Position numbers and translations under genes: made by a program. The notes below the pieces were generated by a model. That model was not told the origin of the DNA and searched no databases. It saw nothing but the letters and a program-made list of their open reading frames with translations. A stretch of 64,000 nucleotides of DNA, taken from positions 786,501 through 850,500 of the forward strand of contig MCFH01000015.1 of NCBI GenBank assembly GCA_002104945.1. The letters run 5' to 3'. This DNA comes from Piromyces finnis (Eukaryota; Neocallimastigomycota; Neocallimastigomycetes; Neocallimastigales; Neocallimastigaceae). Positions 31,881 through 42,367 of this stretch are shown piece after piece. The stretch's first letter is position 1. Each line of letters starts with the position of its first letter.

Positions 31881-32603
31881 TAATTTGTGAAATAGTATAA
31901 TTGTTATTGTTGTTTTCAACTTTGATTCCTAAGATATAATCTACTGGGCCGGACTTGGAAATACTAAAATTAATCTTGTTTTCTTATACATTTTTCTGAA
32001 TTTAGTTGGATAAAATTATGTTTCTTTAAGAATATGGAAATGGTAATATACCATTGTCTTCCAGATTGTTTAAGGCCATATAAATCCTTGTTTAATTTCC
32101 AATATCCTTTTCCATAGTTTTGATCTCCAGGTGGAATGGTAGCATAGATATCAAAGTCAAGTTTTGCATTGAGATATGCTGCTTTAATATCTAATTGGTA
32201 TATTGACCAATTACATTTTGTGGCTAAAGATATTATAAATTTAAGACAATCGATATTAAGAGTAGGAGAGTAAGTAAATTTATAATCGACTTCATATTTT
32301 TGTTTGAAACCTCTAGCAACCAGGCGAGCCTTTCTTTTAATGACTTTTCCTTCAGAATCAAATTTGTTAGCGAAAACCCAACCATCTAGTAGAAATAACT
32401 GTTTTACCTTTTGGGACAAATTTGACAAAGTTCATAATTTTATTATCATATAAATTATTAATTTCAGCCTTAATAGCCTTTTCCCATTCAAGTTTACATG
32501 GACCATTAATAGCATGATAATAACTAAAAGGTACATATGGAGAGGAATGAGAACCTTTATTGTTTATTGTTGATATTGAAAATATTTTTATCATGAAATC
32601 CAT
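31881..32603 (-). pseudogene. Copia C2 reverse transcriptase lacking YVDD
   Basis: Starts with CKLEWEKAIKAEINNLYDNK and KFVPKGKTVISTRW; a frame change near 32385 leads to VFANKFDSEGKVIKRKARLV, TYSPTLNIDCLKF, IYQLDIKAAYLNAKLDFDIY (motif A), KGYWKLNKDLYGLKQSGRQW. After HNFIQLNSEKCI the sequence jumps to NFSISKSGPVDYILGIKVEN. The segment that should hold LYVDDxxI is deleted at about 31975, so no active polymerase can be made. Confidence 0.86.
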
Positions 32604-33660
32604 ATGGGTTGAATTTATTGTTATTAGTACTTGAAGTAACTTTTAATTTGTTTGATTTGGTGGATTTATTAAATTTATTAGGATTGTTGGGGACAAAATT
32701 ATCGTTTATAATTAATCTCTTAATATTACTTCTTCCTCTATGTTGAAAGGACGAATTAAAAGCTTCTTTATTACTGTTTAGAACTCTATCAATATCTTTT
32801 AAATTTTTAATTTTAAAATTATTATTGGATTTATTATTTAATATATTATCGGTGGTATTATCAGATATATTAATATGTATATTGTAATTTGTGTCAGAAA
32901 AATTATTTATATTAGAATTATTTGAATTATTTAAATTATCAAAATTATTATTAAATAAAGTTTGATTATTTAATATATCACAATTTTGTGTAAAATTATT
33001 ATTATTAAATTTATTTTATTAATTAAGGTTTTTATATCTTTATTATTGTCATTAGTATTATTATTATCTGTGTTTGAAAAATTTTCATATATACCACCAT
33101 TTTTCTCTTTAAAATTTTCTTGATTAAAATTATTTTTAATATTTTCATTTTGATTTTCATTTTGATTTTCATTCTTATTGTTATTATTATTAATATTTAA
33201 ATTATTATGTGATTTATTAAATTAGGAGTTGTGCATTATTAACACTGTTTGGAATATTATTAGTCTCCTCATTAATTGCATTATTTGGATAATTATGTGT
33301 ATTAGTATTATTTGGTTCCTTATGAGTATTTGCCTCTTCTTTATTGCCAGTTTCGATGTTCGGATTCATTGCATTTACATCGCTATTTTTATCTTGTTCC
33401 TTAGTACTATTGGGATTAGATTTATATTGATTGTTGTTATCTTTTTCTTCAATATCCGAATTATTACTACTATTCTTGTTGTTGTAGTAATTTTTATTAT
33501 TACCCGAAAAATTGAAGTCAAATTCTAAAAAGTTTTTTCCAATTAAGTTGTTATTTTTAGAATTTGCCAGATGCAACTATGAAGGTGTATCTTCCATGCA
33601 AAAAACTTCACGTACTAAATGAATTTTGTGATCTTCAAAATCCATAACAATATAACAATG
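32604..33660 (-). pseudogene. Copia C2 integrase-RT linker, Asn-rich
   Basis: Includes the frame 33217-33576 (NLIGKNFLEFDFNFSGNNKN, then Asn/Glu/Thr-rich text) and long Asn codon runs to about 32870, broken by frame changes. The conserved start corresponds to the region after the copia integrase core. Asn-rich insertions also mark the G1 and G4 elements here, so they follow genome composition and not one family. Confidence 0.7.
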
Positions 33661-33670
33661 TGATTTTTCA

Positions 33671-34018
33671 CTAGTGTTTTAGTGCAAGGTATAATTGTCT
33701 GATTATATCTTTCCGCAAAGCCATTATTTTCTGGGTTATATGATGAATATATTTTTGTATCCCATTATTTTTACAAAAGTTAATAATTTTCTTGTTATTA
33801 TATTCTTTTCCATTGTCAGATTTAAAATATTTTATCTTTTTATCATGAAATTTGTTGTTTAAAAATTTGAATATATCAATAATGAAATCAATGGCTTTAC
33901 TCTTGCTTTTTAATAAAAATAACCACGATTTTCTACTGTATTCATCAATAATTGTAAGTATAAATCTTTTACCAGTGTAATATTCACTTACAGGGCCAAT
34001 GATATCAGAATGTATCAC
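33671..34018 (-). pseudogene. Copia C2 integrase core
   Basis: MIHSDIIGPVSEYYTGKRFI gives the first catalytic Asp, FILTIIDEYSRKSWLFLLKS the core strands, KYFKSDNGKEYNNKKIINFC the second Asp. The third catalytic residue (Glu in N-G-x-x-E-R) falls where the text reads MALRKDIIRQ, i.e. after a frame disturbance near 33715. Dead as it stands. Confidence 0.87.
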
Positions 34019-34043
34019 TTCTAATATATCATTTGCTTTGGGA

Positions 34044-34620
34044 TTATTTCCATTGTGTGGCGCCCCTTTTTAATTTGGTGATTTTACAGTCTTGACAAAA
34101 ATCCTTTTTTATGATATGTGAATCCAAATATTGAGATAAATTGGGGTTGTAAAAGTGGACAAATCTTCTGTGCCAAATTAGTTCCTTCATATTATTGTCA
34201 AGAGCTTGCATAGCCATAATATTGTTATTACTATTAAGTAATTTATTTTTATTTTTTTGAATGGCTATAATATTTATTTCATTATTGGAATTATCTAGAA
34301 AGGAGGCAATAGGTTTATAATTATCATTAAATAATTTCAGAGTGATATTATTATTGATGTTTTCGATTATAGCCTTAACTCCAGTCTTCGCAAGTTCGAT
34401 ACCACTTATCATGTTCTTCACAGCGTCTTTAGAATATAAAACACGATTTAATTTAATTTTAAAATTATTTACGCTAAATTCAAAATCTCCATAACCTTCA
34501 AATTCATAGAAAGTGTTATTAGCACATTTTAATTTAATATGTTTGTTTACAAAATTATTTAATAAACTTTTATTATTTGTAATATGTTAACCAGCCCCTG
34601 AATCATATAACCATGATGAT
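34044..34620 (-). pseudogene. Copia C2 protease end and GAG-pre-integrase domain
   Basis: At 34570-34620 the minus strand reads SSWLYDSGAGxHITNNKSLL, the copia protease active site DSGA, with TAA in place of one residue. Continuing: KHIKLKCANNTFYEFEGYGD and KNMISGIELAKTG. The GAG-pre-integrase zinc domain follows: ELIWHRRFVHFYNPNLSQYL and FCQDCKITKLKRG (His-His/Cys-Cys). One stop at the protease and one before 34018. Confidence 0.85.
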
Positions 34621-34699
34621 TTATTATCATCATTTCTTGAATTATTTTTCTTTGTATTTTTATGATTAATATTGTTAATAAATAAATTAAATTTATTTT

Positions 34700-35390
34700 A
34701 GTGTTGATCTTCATTATTATATGTAAATTTTATTTTTATAATAAATTATATAAAATTATTTAATAATTATTTTATAATAAAATTTTCTACTAATATCAAA
34801 TTTATAATATATTTATAATTATTATTTATCATTTGCTGATAAAGAATGAAATTTATAAATAATAAATTAATAGAAATTAAAATAATAATGAACAATTAAA
34901 ATAATGTAAAATATAAATATTTAATTAAATTTTAAAAAGTAAAATATAAACAATTTTTGTTTATAAACAAACTTAAATGTAATTATATATTATATATAGA
35001 AATAGAAAACATTACTTTAAAAACTGTTACTAATTAGCCAGGAAAATTAGAATATTTTAATAATAAAATAATATATTAATATATTTTTTTTATAATATAT
35101 AGCGAGATGTATTATACATTTATTTTAAATAAATAAACTAATATTATAAATATTATTTTTCATAAATAAATAATTAATAAATAAATTTCATAATTAAATT
35201 ATATTAGAATTTTTATTTTAAATATAAAAACCTATTTAATTTTTAAACTAGTATTATTTAAAATTCTTTAATAAGTTTTAAAGAAAAGGTTAATAATAAA
35301 CAAGTATAATATTTTATTCTAGATTAAGTTGTATTATATCAAAACATTCTGACCAAGTTATCAACCCTAGCCCACTTTACAATACACTTA
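34700..35390 (+). repeat. Repeat K, plus copy
   Basis: Reverse complement of 58690-59320. Shared landmarks: TTCTACTAATATCAAATTTATAATATATT, AAAAACCTATTTAATTTTTAAAC, ACATTCTGACCAAGTTA. Probably another LTR family; exact ends not determined. It separates copia C2 from LTR J. Confidence 0.65.
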
Positions 35391-36117
35391 ATAAACTCAA
35401 TTAAACTATAAATTATTTTTAATTATTACACTTTATTTCTTTATTAAATTAATTAAACTAAACTAAACTAATACAACCGTTGATTATTTTACCGTGAAGG
35501 TTATTTCACCAGAGCAATCACTAGGTAATCAATTATCTTATTAAACTAAACTATACGATTTTCCAGTTATCGTTTCAATAGTTGAAAAATTATTCATACT
35601 TTTTAAATAAATTGAATAAATTCTAATATACATGTTTTAATATTATAATTTTACATTGTTTACATTTATACATTTATTAAAAGAAATTATTTGTATTAAG
35701 CTATTTAAATTCAATTTATTTACTAAAGGATTTTCTAAACTTAAAATAAAGTTTTGATTTACTTACTATATGGTTGATTATATTTCAAACATATATTTAA
35801 TTTATTTATTTCTAATTTTGAGGCTTAGTTTATAAAAAAAATTTTTATTATCTAAAATATTTATTGGTTAAAAATTATTTAATTTAAAATTTATTTTATC
35901 ATCAAAAACTTTATCTTATCATAAAATTAAATTTTACATAAATTTATGTTAATGTATTATAATACATTATCTTATCATAAATTAAAATTTCACATAAATT
36001 TATGTTAATGTATTGTGATATAAATGTTTACAAAATTTAAGGTACATTAATTTAATACATTATACATCATTTTAAATACGTATTAAATACATTATTTTAT
36101 TAATACAATATTTTACA
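35391..36117 (-). mobile_element. 3' LTR (family J) of a chromodomain gypsy
   Basis: On the minus strand it begins TGTAAAATATTGTATTAATA after the polypurine tract at 36118-36132 (AAGAAGAGGGGCA). The left limit is approximate. Same sequence as the interrupted copy at 14400-15717. Confidence 0.78.
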
Positions 36118-37166
36118 TGCCCCTCTTCTTAAGTCGAGCCCCTGAGAGACTTATGTTTAAACATAAGTATTCTTGGATCAATTGAGGGTCTTCGATTTCA
36201 TCTTCTCTAAGCCATGTACTTTCTGAAGATAACAAACTTTCCAAACCATAAAGTAGTACTTAGTTCCATTAACAACTTTTTCACTAACAATCTTCAATGG
36301 AATCCTTCAGTAGAATCGGTAGCAATGTTTGGTATTCTAGAAGTTGAATCGTTCACTTCAAATTCTCTTTCAACATAAGGTTCTAAGTTCGAAATGTGAA
36401 AAACGGGATGACATCTAAAGCTTTCGTGTAGTTCCAATTTATAAGAAACAAGTCCTGTTTTTTCAATAATCTTAAATGGTCCAAGTTTCTTATTTGTTAA
36501 TTTTGGAGGTCCTTTCGGAAATAAATCAGGACGCTTTAACCAAAATAAGTCACCAACCTTTAACTTAGGTCCATTAGGTCTAATACAATCAGCATACTTC
36601 TTATATCTTTCCTTGGCTTTTTCTAAGTTCTTCTTTAAAAATTTAATATTATCTTGCATCTGAGAGGCGTGCCTGTTAGCTCTTCTATTGTCACTATCAG
36701 CAGGAATATCGGTATTAAATCTTGGATTTTGTCCATAATTTGCAAAGAATGGAGTTTGATTTATAGATTGCTGAAGTGTATTATTATTATTATACGCAAA
36801 TTCGGCATAAGGCAAAAGGTTCATCCAGTTATCTTTTCTTTTGTTAATATAACATCTAAGAAATTGTTCTAATATACTATTTACACGTTCAGTCTGCCCA
36901 TCTGTTTGAGGATGGTGAGCACTAGAGATATTGTGCTTTATATTCAACAAAGTGCATAATCTTTGCCAAAATTCTGAAGTAAACTGAGTTCCTCGATCCG
37001 ATATTATTTCATCAGGTAGACCATGTAAACGAAAAACTTCTCTAAAAAATATATCAGCAGCAATTTGAGCAGAAGGAATCATCCTAAACGGAATAAAATG
37101 TGCTATCTTCGTTAATCTATCCACGACAACCATTATAACTGTTTTTTCCTTTGATTTTGGCAAATC
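36118..37166 (-). pseudogene. Gypsy integrase core, C-terminus and chromodomain
   Basis: Frame 36294-37163: IMVVVDRLTKIAHFIPFRMI (the first catalytic Asp lies just before the truncation), IISDRGTQFTSEFWQRL (second Asp), [20 protein letters not shown] (Glu), LQQSINQTPFFANYG, KVGDLFWLKRPDLFP, LGPFKIIEKTGLVSYKLELH, CHPVFHISNLEPY. After a frame change at 36294 the minus strand carries a chromodomain: GTKYYFMVWK and STWLREDEIEDPQLIQEYL. It ends near 36133 beside the polypurine tract. The upstream part is cut off at 37166. Related to G2 but a distinct family, with LTR J. Confidence 0.88.
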
Positions 37167-37336
37167 ATTTTAAGAAGACTGTGATACCATTATTGCCAAT
37201 GGTAAATTGTGTACGATTAGACAAAAACGTTATAACAATGTTTATTCATTTATAAATGAATTCAAAAGAATTAGCCAGTATTAAACTTCAATGAATTGGC
37301 AAAAATTTACATGTTTCTTCAAGGACTTCATTTAAA
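37167..37336. repeat. Short inverted repeats at element junction
   Basis: Contains TACCATT/AATGGTA (about 37185-37205), the 18-bp perfect palindrome ATTCATTTATAAATGAAT (about 37244-37261), and GCCA/TGGC pairs further on. It lies between a minus-strand integrase fragment and a plus-strand gypsy fragment. No gene seen. Confidence 0.55.
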
Positions 37337-37761
37337 ATGAGGGAACAGGTTGATTACATCCGTGGTCGAAAAGTCAAGGTCCACACTTTATGTGAAGAGT
37401 TAGATGACGATAGCTATAGTAATAGTGTTAATTCCTATAACTTTTATCATAATCAAAATAATGTATATTATGTTTAAAGAAGTGTATAATTCAAAAAATT
37501 GTGAGGTAATAACCTCCACATTGTGAATACGATTGTGAGATTAAGTTAAAAGATAATTCAAATTTATTTTATGGTCCTTTGTAAGCAGAAAAAGATGAAT
37601 TAAAAAATTTATATAAAGGAAAATTTAGAAAAAGGGTTTATAAGAAAATCTATATCTCCTGCTGGGGCACCTGTGTTATTTGTAAAAAAAAAAAATGGTT
37701 CATTACGATTATGTGTTGATTATAGGAAATTGAATGATAAGACAGTTAGAAACTCATATTC

Positions 37762-37902
37762 ACTTCCTTTAATTGTTGATTTATTGAATTATATTTATAA
37801 AAATATAATTAAATAGACTTTAATTTAAAGTTTCCTCATTTAATTATATTAAAATAATACTTAAAAATAAAATATTTACTTCCTTTAATTGTTGATTTAT
37901 TG
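37762..37902. repeat. 91-bp insertion flanked by 25-bp direct repeats
   Basis: The 25-base sequence beginning ACTTCCTTTAATTG occurs at 37762-37786 and 37878-37902 in the RT gene. Between them, 37787-37877 is A+T-rich and contains ATATAATTAAATAGACTTT and TTTAAAGTTTCCTCATTTAA, which match part of LTR G4 (46605-46640). A 25-bp duplication is far longer than the 4-5 bp seen for the LTRs here. Confidence 0.8.
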
Positions 37903-38240
37903 GATAGAGTGAAAGGAGCTAAGTATTTTACCAAGTTAGATCTAAAATTGCCTATAAATTAGTAAGAATTAAAGAGGGTGACGAATTCAAAACAGCCTTC
38001 AGAATAAGATATGGTCATTTCAAATATCTCATAATGCCTTTTGGCTTAAAGAATGCTCATGCTACTTTCCAACATTTCATTAACTATGTTCTTAGTGAAT
38101 ACTTAGATGACTTTGTAATATCATATATTGATGATATTTTGATTTATTCTAATAATTTTGAAGAATATCATGAGAATGTAAAAAGGTTTTGAGAAACTTA
38201 TTAGATAACAATTTGTTTTTTAAATTAGAGAAGTGTGAAT

Positions 38241-38294
38241 TTGGTTTATGTAATTATTATAGAATAAATATTCTATAATAATTACATAAACCAA
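38241..38294. repeat. Perfect 26-bp-arm palindrome inside RT
   Basis: Arms 38241-38266 and 38269-38294 are exact reverse complements separated by two bases. The left arm encodes GLCNYYRI, a genuine RT/connection motif (also at 1670-2410), so the right arm is an inverted duplicate of coding DNA. Downstream, KDFVKI continues the RT order. Confidence 0.9.
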
Positions 38295-38580
38295 AGATTT
38301 TGTAAAAATTTCGGTCCTTTACTCAAACTTACTAGGAAAGATCCTATTTGTTTGGGGTTTAGAACAACAGAAAGTATTTGATACTTTTGATACTTCTGCA
38401 CTCATACTTAAACATCCGGATAGCAATAAGCCCTTTATCGTCTAGATTGATGCAAGTAACTTTGCTGTCGGTGCAATTCTATCACTTCCTATTGCTTTCA
38501 TTTCTTCAAATCTAACAAAGTCTCAAAGAAATTACAAAATCTATGATAGAGTTTGTAAAATACTAGATTAAACAAAACTG

Positions 38581-39030
38581 CGATAATACTAAATTTATAT
38601 ACATTATTGTATTATAGTTTTATATACTTTATTAATGATTTTTTACCAATATGTTATTAACTACTACAATTTTAAATAATTACATATATTAACTATTATA
38701 CCTAAGTTTTATTAATAGTAATAATATCATATATTTAGTATAATATAATTTTTTATGATTAACAAAATGAAAATAAAATGGATTTTTAATTGTTTGCATT
38801 ATAATTAACAAAGCATTTTCTAATTATATATATTAACTATAATAATTTAAAAATATACGCCAAATATATAAATTATATAATGTTAATTATATAATATAAA
38901 GCATCATCCATTTTCAACAAAAGATTATACTTTAAATTCTAATTATTGCTATTAACATTTCATTTCTATTCCTGGCGATTCGTTATGTTCTTATTTTACA
39001 TATATTTCTAATTAAGCAGCCTTCCCTATA
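38581..39030. other. A+T-rich spacer, no gene seen
   Basis: Low-complexity A+T-rich sequence with repeated TTAACTATTA-type words. No LTR ends or coding motif recognised. Confidence 0.55.
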
Positions 39031-39580
39031 TTTTTAGCACAATTTTGTAATTCAATTAATCTTTCTTTGTCTAATTCTAATATTCAAACAGACTACCTAT
39101 TTTCGTTTCTTCTAATGAAGAATCCGAAAAGTCCGTTAATTCCTTTGCTTTAATCGGTACTGATCCATTTAACTCTAAATCCCAGGGACAAAAATGTAGA
39201 TCAAGATTCAGATATTCATAGTGCTTCTAAAAAATCTCTTTTTTCTTAAAGATTTTGATGAATTCCAAGGTGTCTTTAATGTTAACTTCAGCATACTCAT
39301 CGTTTATATGAATATGAGGTTAAACTAAAAGAAAATTCGAATCTTTTTACAGTCAAATTTATCTTCTAACTGAAAACGAATCTAATACCTTAGAAAAATA
39401 TATCAAAGAAAATCTTAGAAAGGGTATCATCAAAATGTCCAGATCACACGCTTGTATTCCTGTTTCCATTTTCCTTAAGAAAAATGGTCAATTTCAAATG
39501 TACGTTGATAATAGGAAGTTAAATTTAATTACAATCATAGATTTTATCCATTTCCACTAATCCAAAATATGATTTAACAT
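39031..39580 (+). pseudogene. Decayed gypsy protease-RT junction
   Basis: Around 39320-39560 the plus strand encodes, across frames, YEYEVKLKENSNLF, LEKYIKENLRKGIIKM, SIFLKKNGQFQMYVDNRKLN, matching the RT N-terminus of gypsy families. Upstream (39031-39250) are acidic, Ser-rich scraps. Too many breaks to place in a family. Confidence 0.65.
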
Positions 39581-39999
39581 TTCTGAAAAGAAAGAACATT
39601 TTTTTACTTATAAATAATATATATATTTCGTGTTTTTTTAAAAAAAATATAAATTCTCAAATGATAATTTTATATATATATATTTTTGTTTTATTTATTA
39701 AGTTTTATTTATTTATTTTTATTAAATTTTAATTGAGTTTTCTATTATCTTAATTCTACAATATTGTAAATAGTTTGATAAAATCTATCTTTTTAACATA
39801 GATACATATTATTTATTTTTAACATTCATTATTATTCCTTTATTCCTCATTCCTTAATATAGTTTCTTTAAACAAATTAAAAATAAAATTTATAGTTGGA
39901 AAATAATGAATATAAAAATTTTTTGAAATTTCAATTTTTAATATATATATTTTTCTTTTAATATATAACTCCTTTTTATATGTGTTTTTTCTGATATCA
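39581..39999. other. A+T-rich spacer, no gene seen
   Basis: Runs of T and A with a (TA)n tract near 39671-39682. No coding or LTR signal recognised. Confidence 0.5.
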
Positions 40000-40740
40000 G
40001 ATAAACCACATAAAAAGTCAATTTCAACAGAACGTCATGGTCTATTAGGAATTTCTAAAGGTTGTAAAAGACCATATTTTTTGTGTTTATTGAATTTGTT
40101 TCAATTACAAATTTCACAAGAATTAAAAAATTTAGTTATATCTTTATGAATTTTTGGCCACCAATAATTTCTATTAATTAATTCTTCAGTTCTCTTAACA
40201 TCCAAATGGACTGCATCTGAATTCTCATAATATCTCATCTCATAAGGACTTCTAATCTAATATATTGATTTGGAATTTTACCATCTAAAGTATAAAGTAA
40301 ATTACAGTGGTCTGTAAAAACTGTTACCTTAAACTTAGCTCTTAAAAGAAGATGACATCAGACTGAAAAAGCAGATTTAATAGAAAGAAGTTCTTTACCC
40401 ATGATGGAGTAATTTCTTTTAGTATCATTTATACTTCTAGAAAAATAAGCAACAGGATTTAATTTTTTATCTTCATCATATTGAGATAAAATAGAACCTA
40501 CTGCAAAATTATTGACGTCACTCCTGTTGTTACATTAAGAGGCCTATTAGAATCAGGAAAAGCTAAAACGAGAGAAGTAATCATCATTGTATGCATTACG
40601 CAAATCTAGTAGAATATGGAATTTATAACAAAAACATCATCACATATCTAATTTAACATTTTTCCTAGTTAAATTATGTAGAGGTTTGGCAATTTTTGCA
40701 AAGTTATTAATAAATCTTCTATAATATATTATTAAAAAGA
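40000..40740 (-). pseudogene. Decayed gypsy RNase H-integrase start
   Basis: Minus strand, by pieces: INNFAKIAKPLHNLTRKNVK (40730-40670), KLNPVAYFSRSINDTKRNYS and IMGKELLSIKSAF (RNase H), VFTDHCNLLYTLDG, then ELINRNYWWPKIHKDITKFF with CEICN (integrase zinc domain) and KYGLLQPLEIPNRP leading to the core. Order and motifs are clear, but stops are frequent. Confidence 0.72.
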
Positions 40741-41058
40741 TTTTTAAAAATGTAACATATTCATATTGATAAATACATATAACATTATATATTATATTTC
40801 ATTATATTATATAGTAATACAAAAAATAATTAAAATTAATATTATTAGTAAATTAATAAATAAATGGTTATTAAAAAGAATTTAATAAACATTATTAAAA
40901 ATAATATTTAATAAGATTTATAAATATTTATTATATAAATAATTGTATAGTTTGTAGAATTTATCATTAAAAACTACATATAAAAAGCGATTTTTTTTTT
41001 AAACAATAAATTATATAATAACATTGTAGTACAATTAAAAATCAAAAAAAAAATTAAA
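40741..41058. repeat. Repeat I-like fragment and A+T-rich spacer
   Basis: TGTAACATATTCATATTGATAAATACATAT at 40752-40790 matches the beginning of repeat I at 23330. The rest is A+T-rich without features. Confidence 0.55.
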
Positions 41059-41184
41059 GATGATGTACAATGTAAATTTTAAATAATTATATTATTTGTA
41101 GATGATGTACAATGTAAATTTTAAATAATTATATTATTTGTAGATGATGTACAATGTAAATTTTAAATAATTATATTATTTGTA
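41059..41184. repeat. Minisatellite, three exact 42-bp units
   Basis: Unit starts GATGATGTACAATGTAAATT; copies at 41059-41100, 41101-41142 and 41143-41184 are identical. Not part of a recognised frame. Confidence 0.95.
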
Positions 41185-41511
41185 GAAAGTTAAAATAATA
41201 AGTTAAAAAATAAATAGTTAATTATTTCACATATTTTAACTTATTATTAAAGTTAGTATAAAAATAATAATTTACTTTATTTCATGCTTTATTTTATATA
41301 TTATTTTTAAATATTTTGTTTAAAAATCATTTTAAGATAATATACATTTAAATACCTATTATTTTGTTTTAATTATATTTTAACTTTACTTTATTTTTAA
41401 ATATAATTTAGTAAATTTAAAAAACTTTATTTTATATTTTTTTCTATTGATAATTTATTATTTAGTTGAATTTCTTTTATTATGGTAAAATTTTGTCATT
41501 TTGCTTTTAAT
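41185..41511. other. A+T-rich spacer, no gene seen
   Basis: Extremely A+T-rich, with several T-runs. No coding or LTR signal. Confidence 0.5.
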
Positions 41512-41796
41512 TTAAAGATGATGATCTGAACGTCCTCTCAAATCAATTTTTACTTCATCACAACCATCCCAACCATAATTATTTCTTATACTTGATTCAC
41601 AGGAACTATAAAATTTATCGTTTTCAAAGCATTCTTTACAATCATATATTTCACAAATAAGCTTTAATTTTTTTTCATCTTTTTCACTATGGTAAACCAT
41701 TTTATTAACTTTACATTGAATTTTATGTAAATCATTTTTGCAATTGTTATCGTGTCCCCACCAACTTTTTTCAACACCTTGTTTAGTCGAATTAAC
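41512..41796 (-). pseudogene. Cys-rich reading frame of unknown family
   Basis: Open on the minus strand from just after a stop at 41797-41799 to a stop at 41512; the only ATG is at 41700. Before the ATG the same frame reads KSWWGHDNNCKNDLHKIQC, so coding clearly starts earlier and the 5' part is lost; the frame beyond the stop (EEKNVIQENK) may also belong. Seven Cys are spread over about 85 residues (also LICEIYDCKECF, YSSCESS, GWDGCDEV), with many Lys, Asp and Glu. This could be a disulphide-rich secreted or metal-binding domain. I do not recognise it, and the usual retroelement knuckle spacing is not met. Confidence 0.45.
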
Positions 41797-41912
41797 TTAT
41801 TTATTTTCTTGAATTACATTTTTTTCCTCAACGTTTTTTTACATAGTAGGGATGAGAACTTATTATTAAAGTAGGAAAATAATTAGTTATCAAACACATC
41901 ATTTTTTAAAAA

Positions 41913-42367
41913 TCACAAACTCGAGATTATTAAAGTATTATTAATTATGTTACAAGAAATTTCATTACATAAAATATTATTAAATAAATGATCACTGCGT
42001 ATAGATAATAAATCAGGTTTTCCTGACTTTTTACCAGCTTTATAAATTAACTTAAAATCAAAACGAGATAAGAATTCGTACCATCTTATCTGTCGTTGTG
42101 AAAGCATTTCAGATTTTCTAGGAAAATTAAATTCTTATGATTTACGCTTTCTTTTTCCATTATTACAATGACGAGCACAATAATCCGAACTGAAAAAAAT
42201 CTTTCTTGAGTTGTGGTAGTTTTGAGGACTATGTTTATCGATCCAAGGAATATCTAAAATGATGTAAACATCTGGAATTCGAAGAACAAAAAGTTGAAAT
42301 TACCTCAAGGTGGTTTCTATAACGAAGAATACATTTTTCTGTATCACTTTCAACCACAGTCATGTCG
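41913..42367 (-). pseudogene. G2-like protease joined to RNase H tail by deletion
   Basis: 41913-42107 reads RQIRWYEFLSRFDFKLIYKA and KPDLLSIRSD, the end of RNase H as at 994-1548. Above it, 42130-42370 encodes in pieces VVESDTEKCILRYRNHLEVI and the KESVNHKN-like basic linker, corresponding to the protease of 2438-3496. The RT between them is missing. An LTR A2 interrupts it at 42368. Confidence 0.72.

Larger units (their letters stand above)
31105..34690 (-). mobile_element. Ty1/copia element C2, 5'-truncated
   Basis: Minus-strand order: protease, pre-integrase zinc domain, integrase, Asn-rich linker, RT, RNase H, polypurine tract, LTR. Gag and the 5' LTR are absent. RT lacks its YVDD segment. 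Frameshifts and stops throughout. Confidence 0.88.
37337..38580 (+). pseudogene. G2-like gypsy RT, heavily decayed
   Basis: 37337-37477 is a 46-codon frame (MREQVDYIRGRKVKVHTLCE...) that appears to be the protease-RT linker. Then [90 protein letters not shown], followed by RNase H traces (SNKPFIV, DASNFAVGAIL). Many frame changes. It contains a 91-base insertion (37787-37877) and a palindromic junction (38241-38294). Closest to the G2 element at 1670-3496 (for example [12 protein letters not shown] / YNSKNCEV). Confidence 0.83.

Noticed and set aside
36654-36872. Plus-strand 72-residue frame
   Set aside because: Antisense shadow of the well-supported integrase frame at 36294-37163.
41059-41184. 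CRISPR-like array
   Set aside because: The three units are contiguous identical 42-mers without unique spacers; a minisatellite, in a eukaryotic context.
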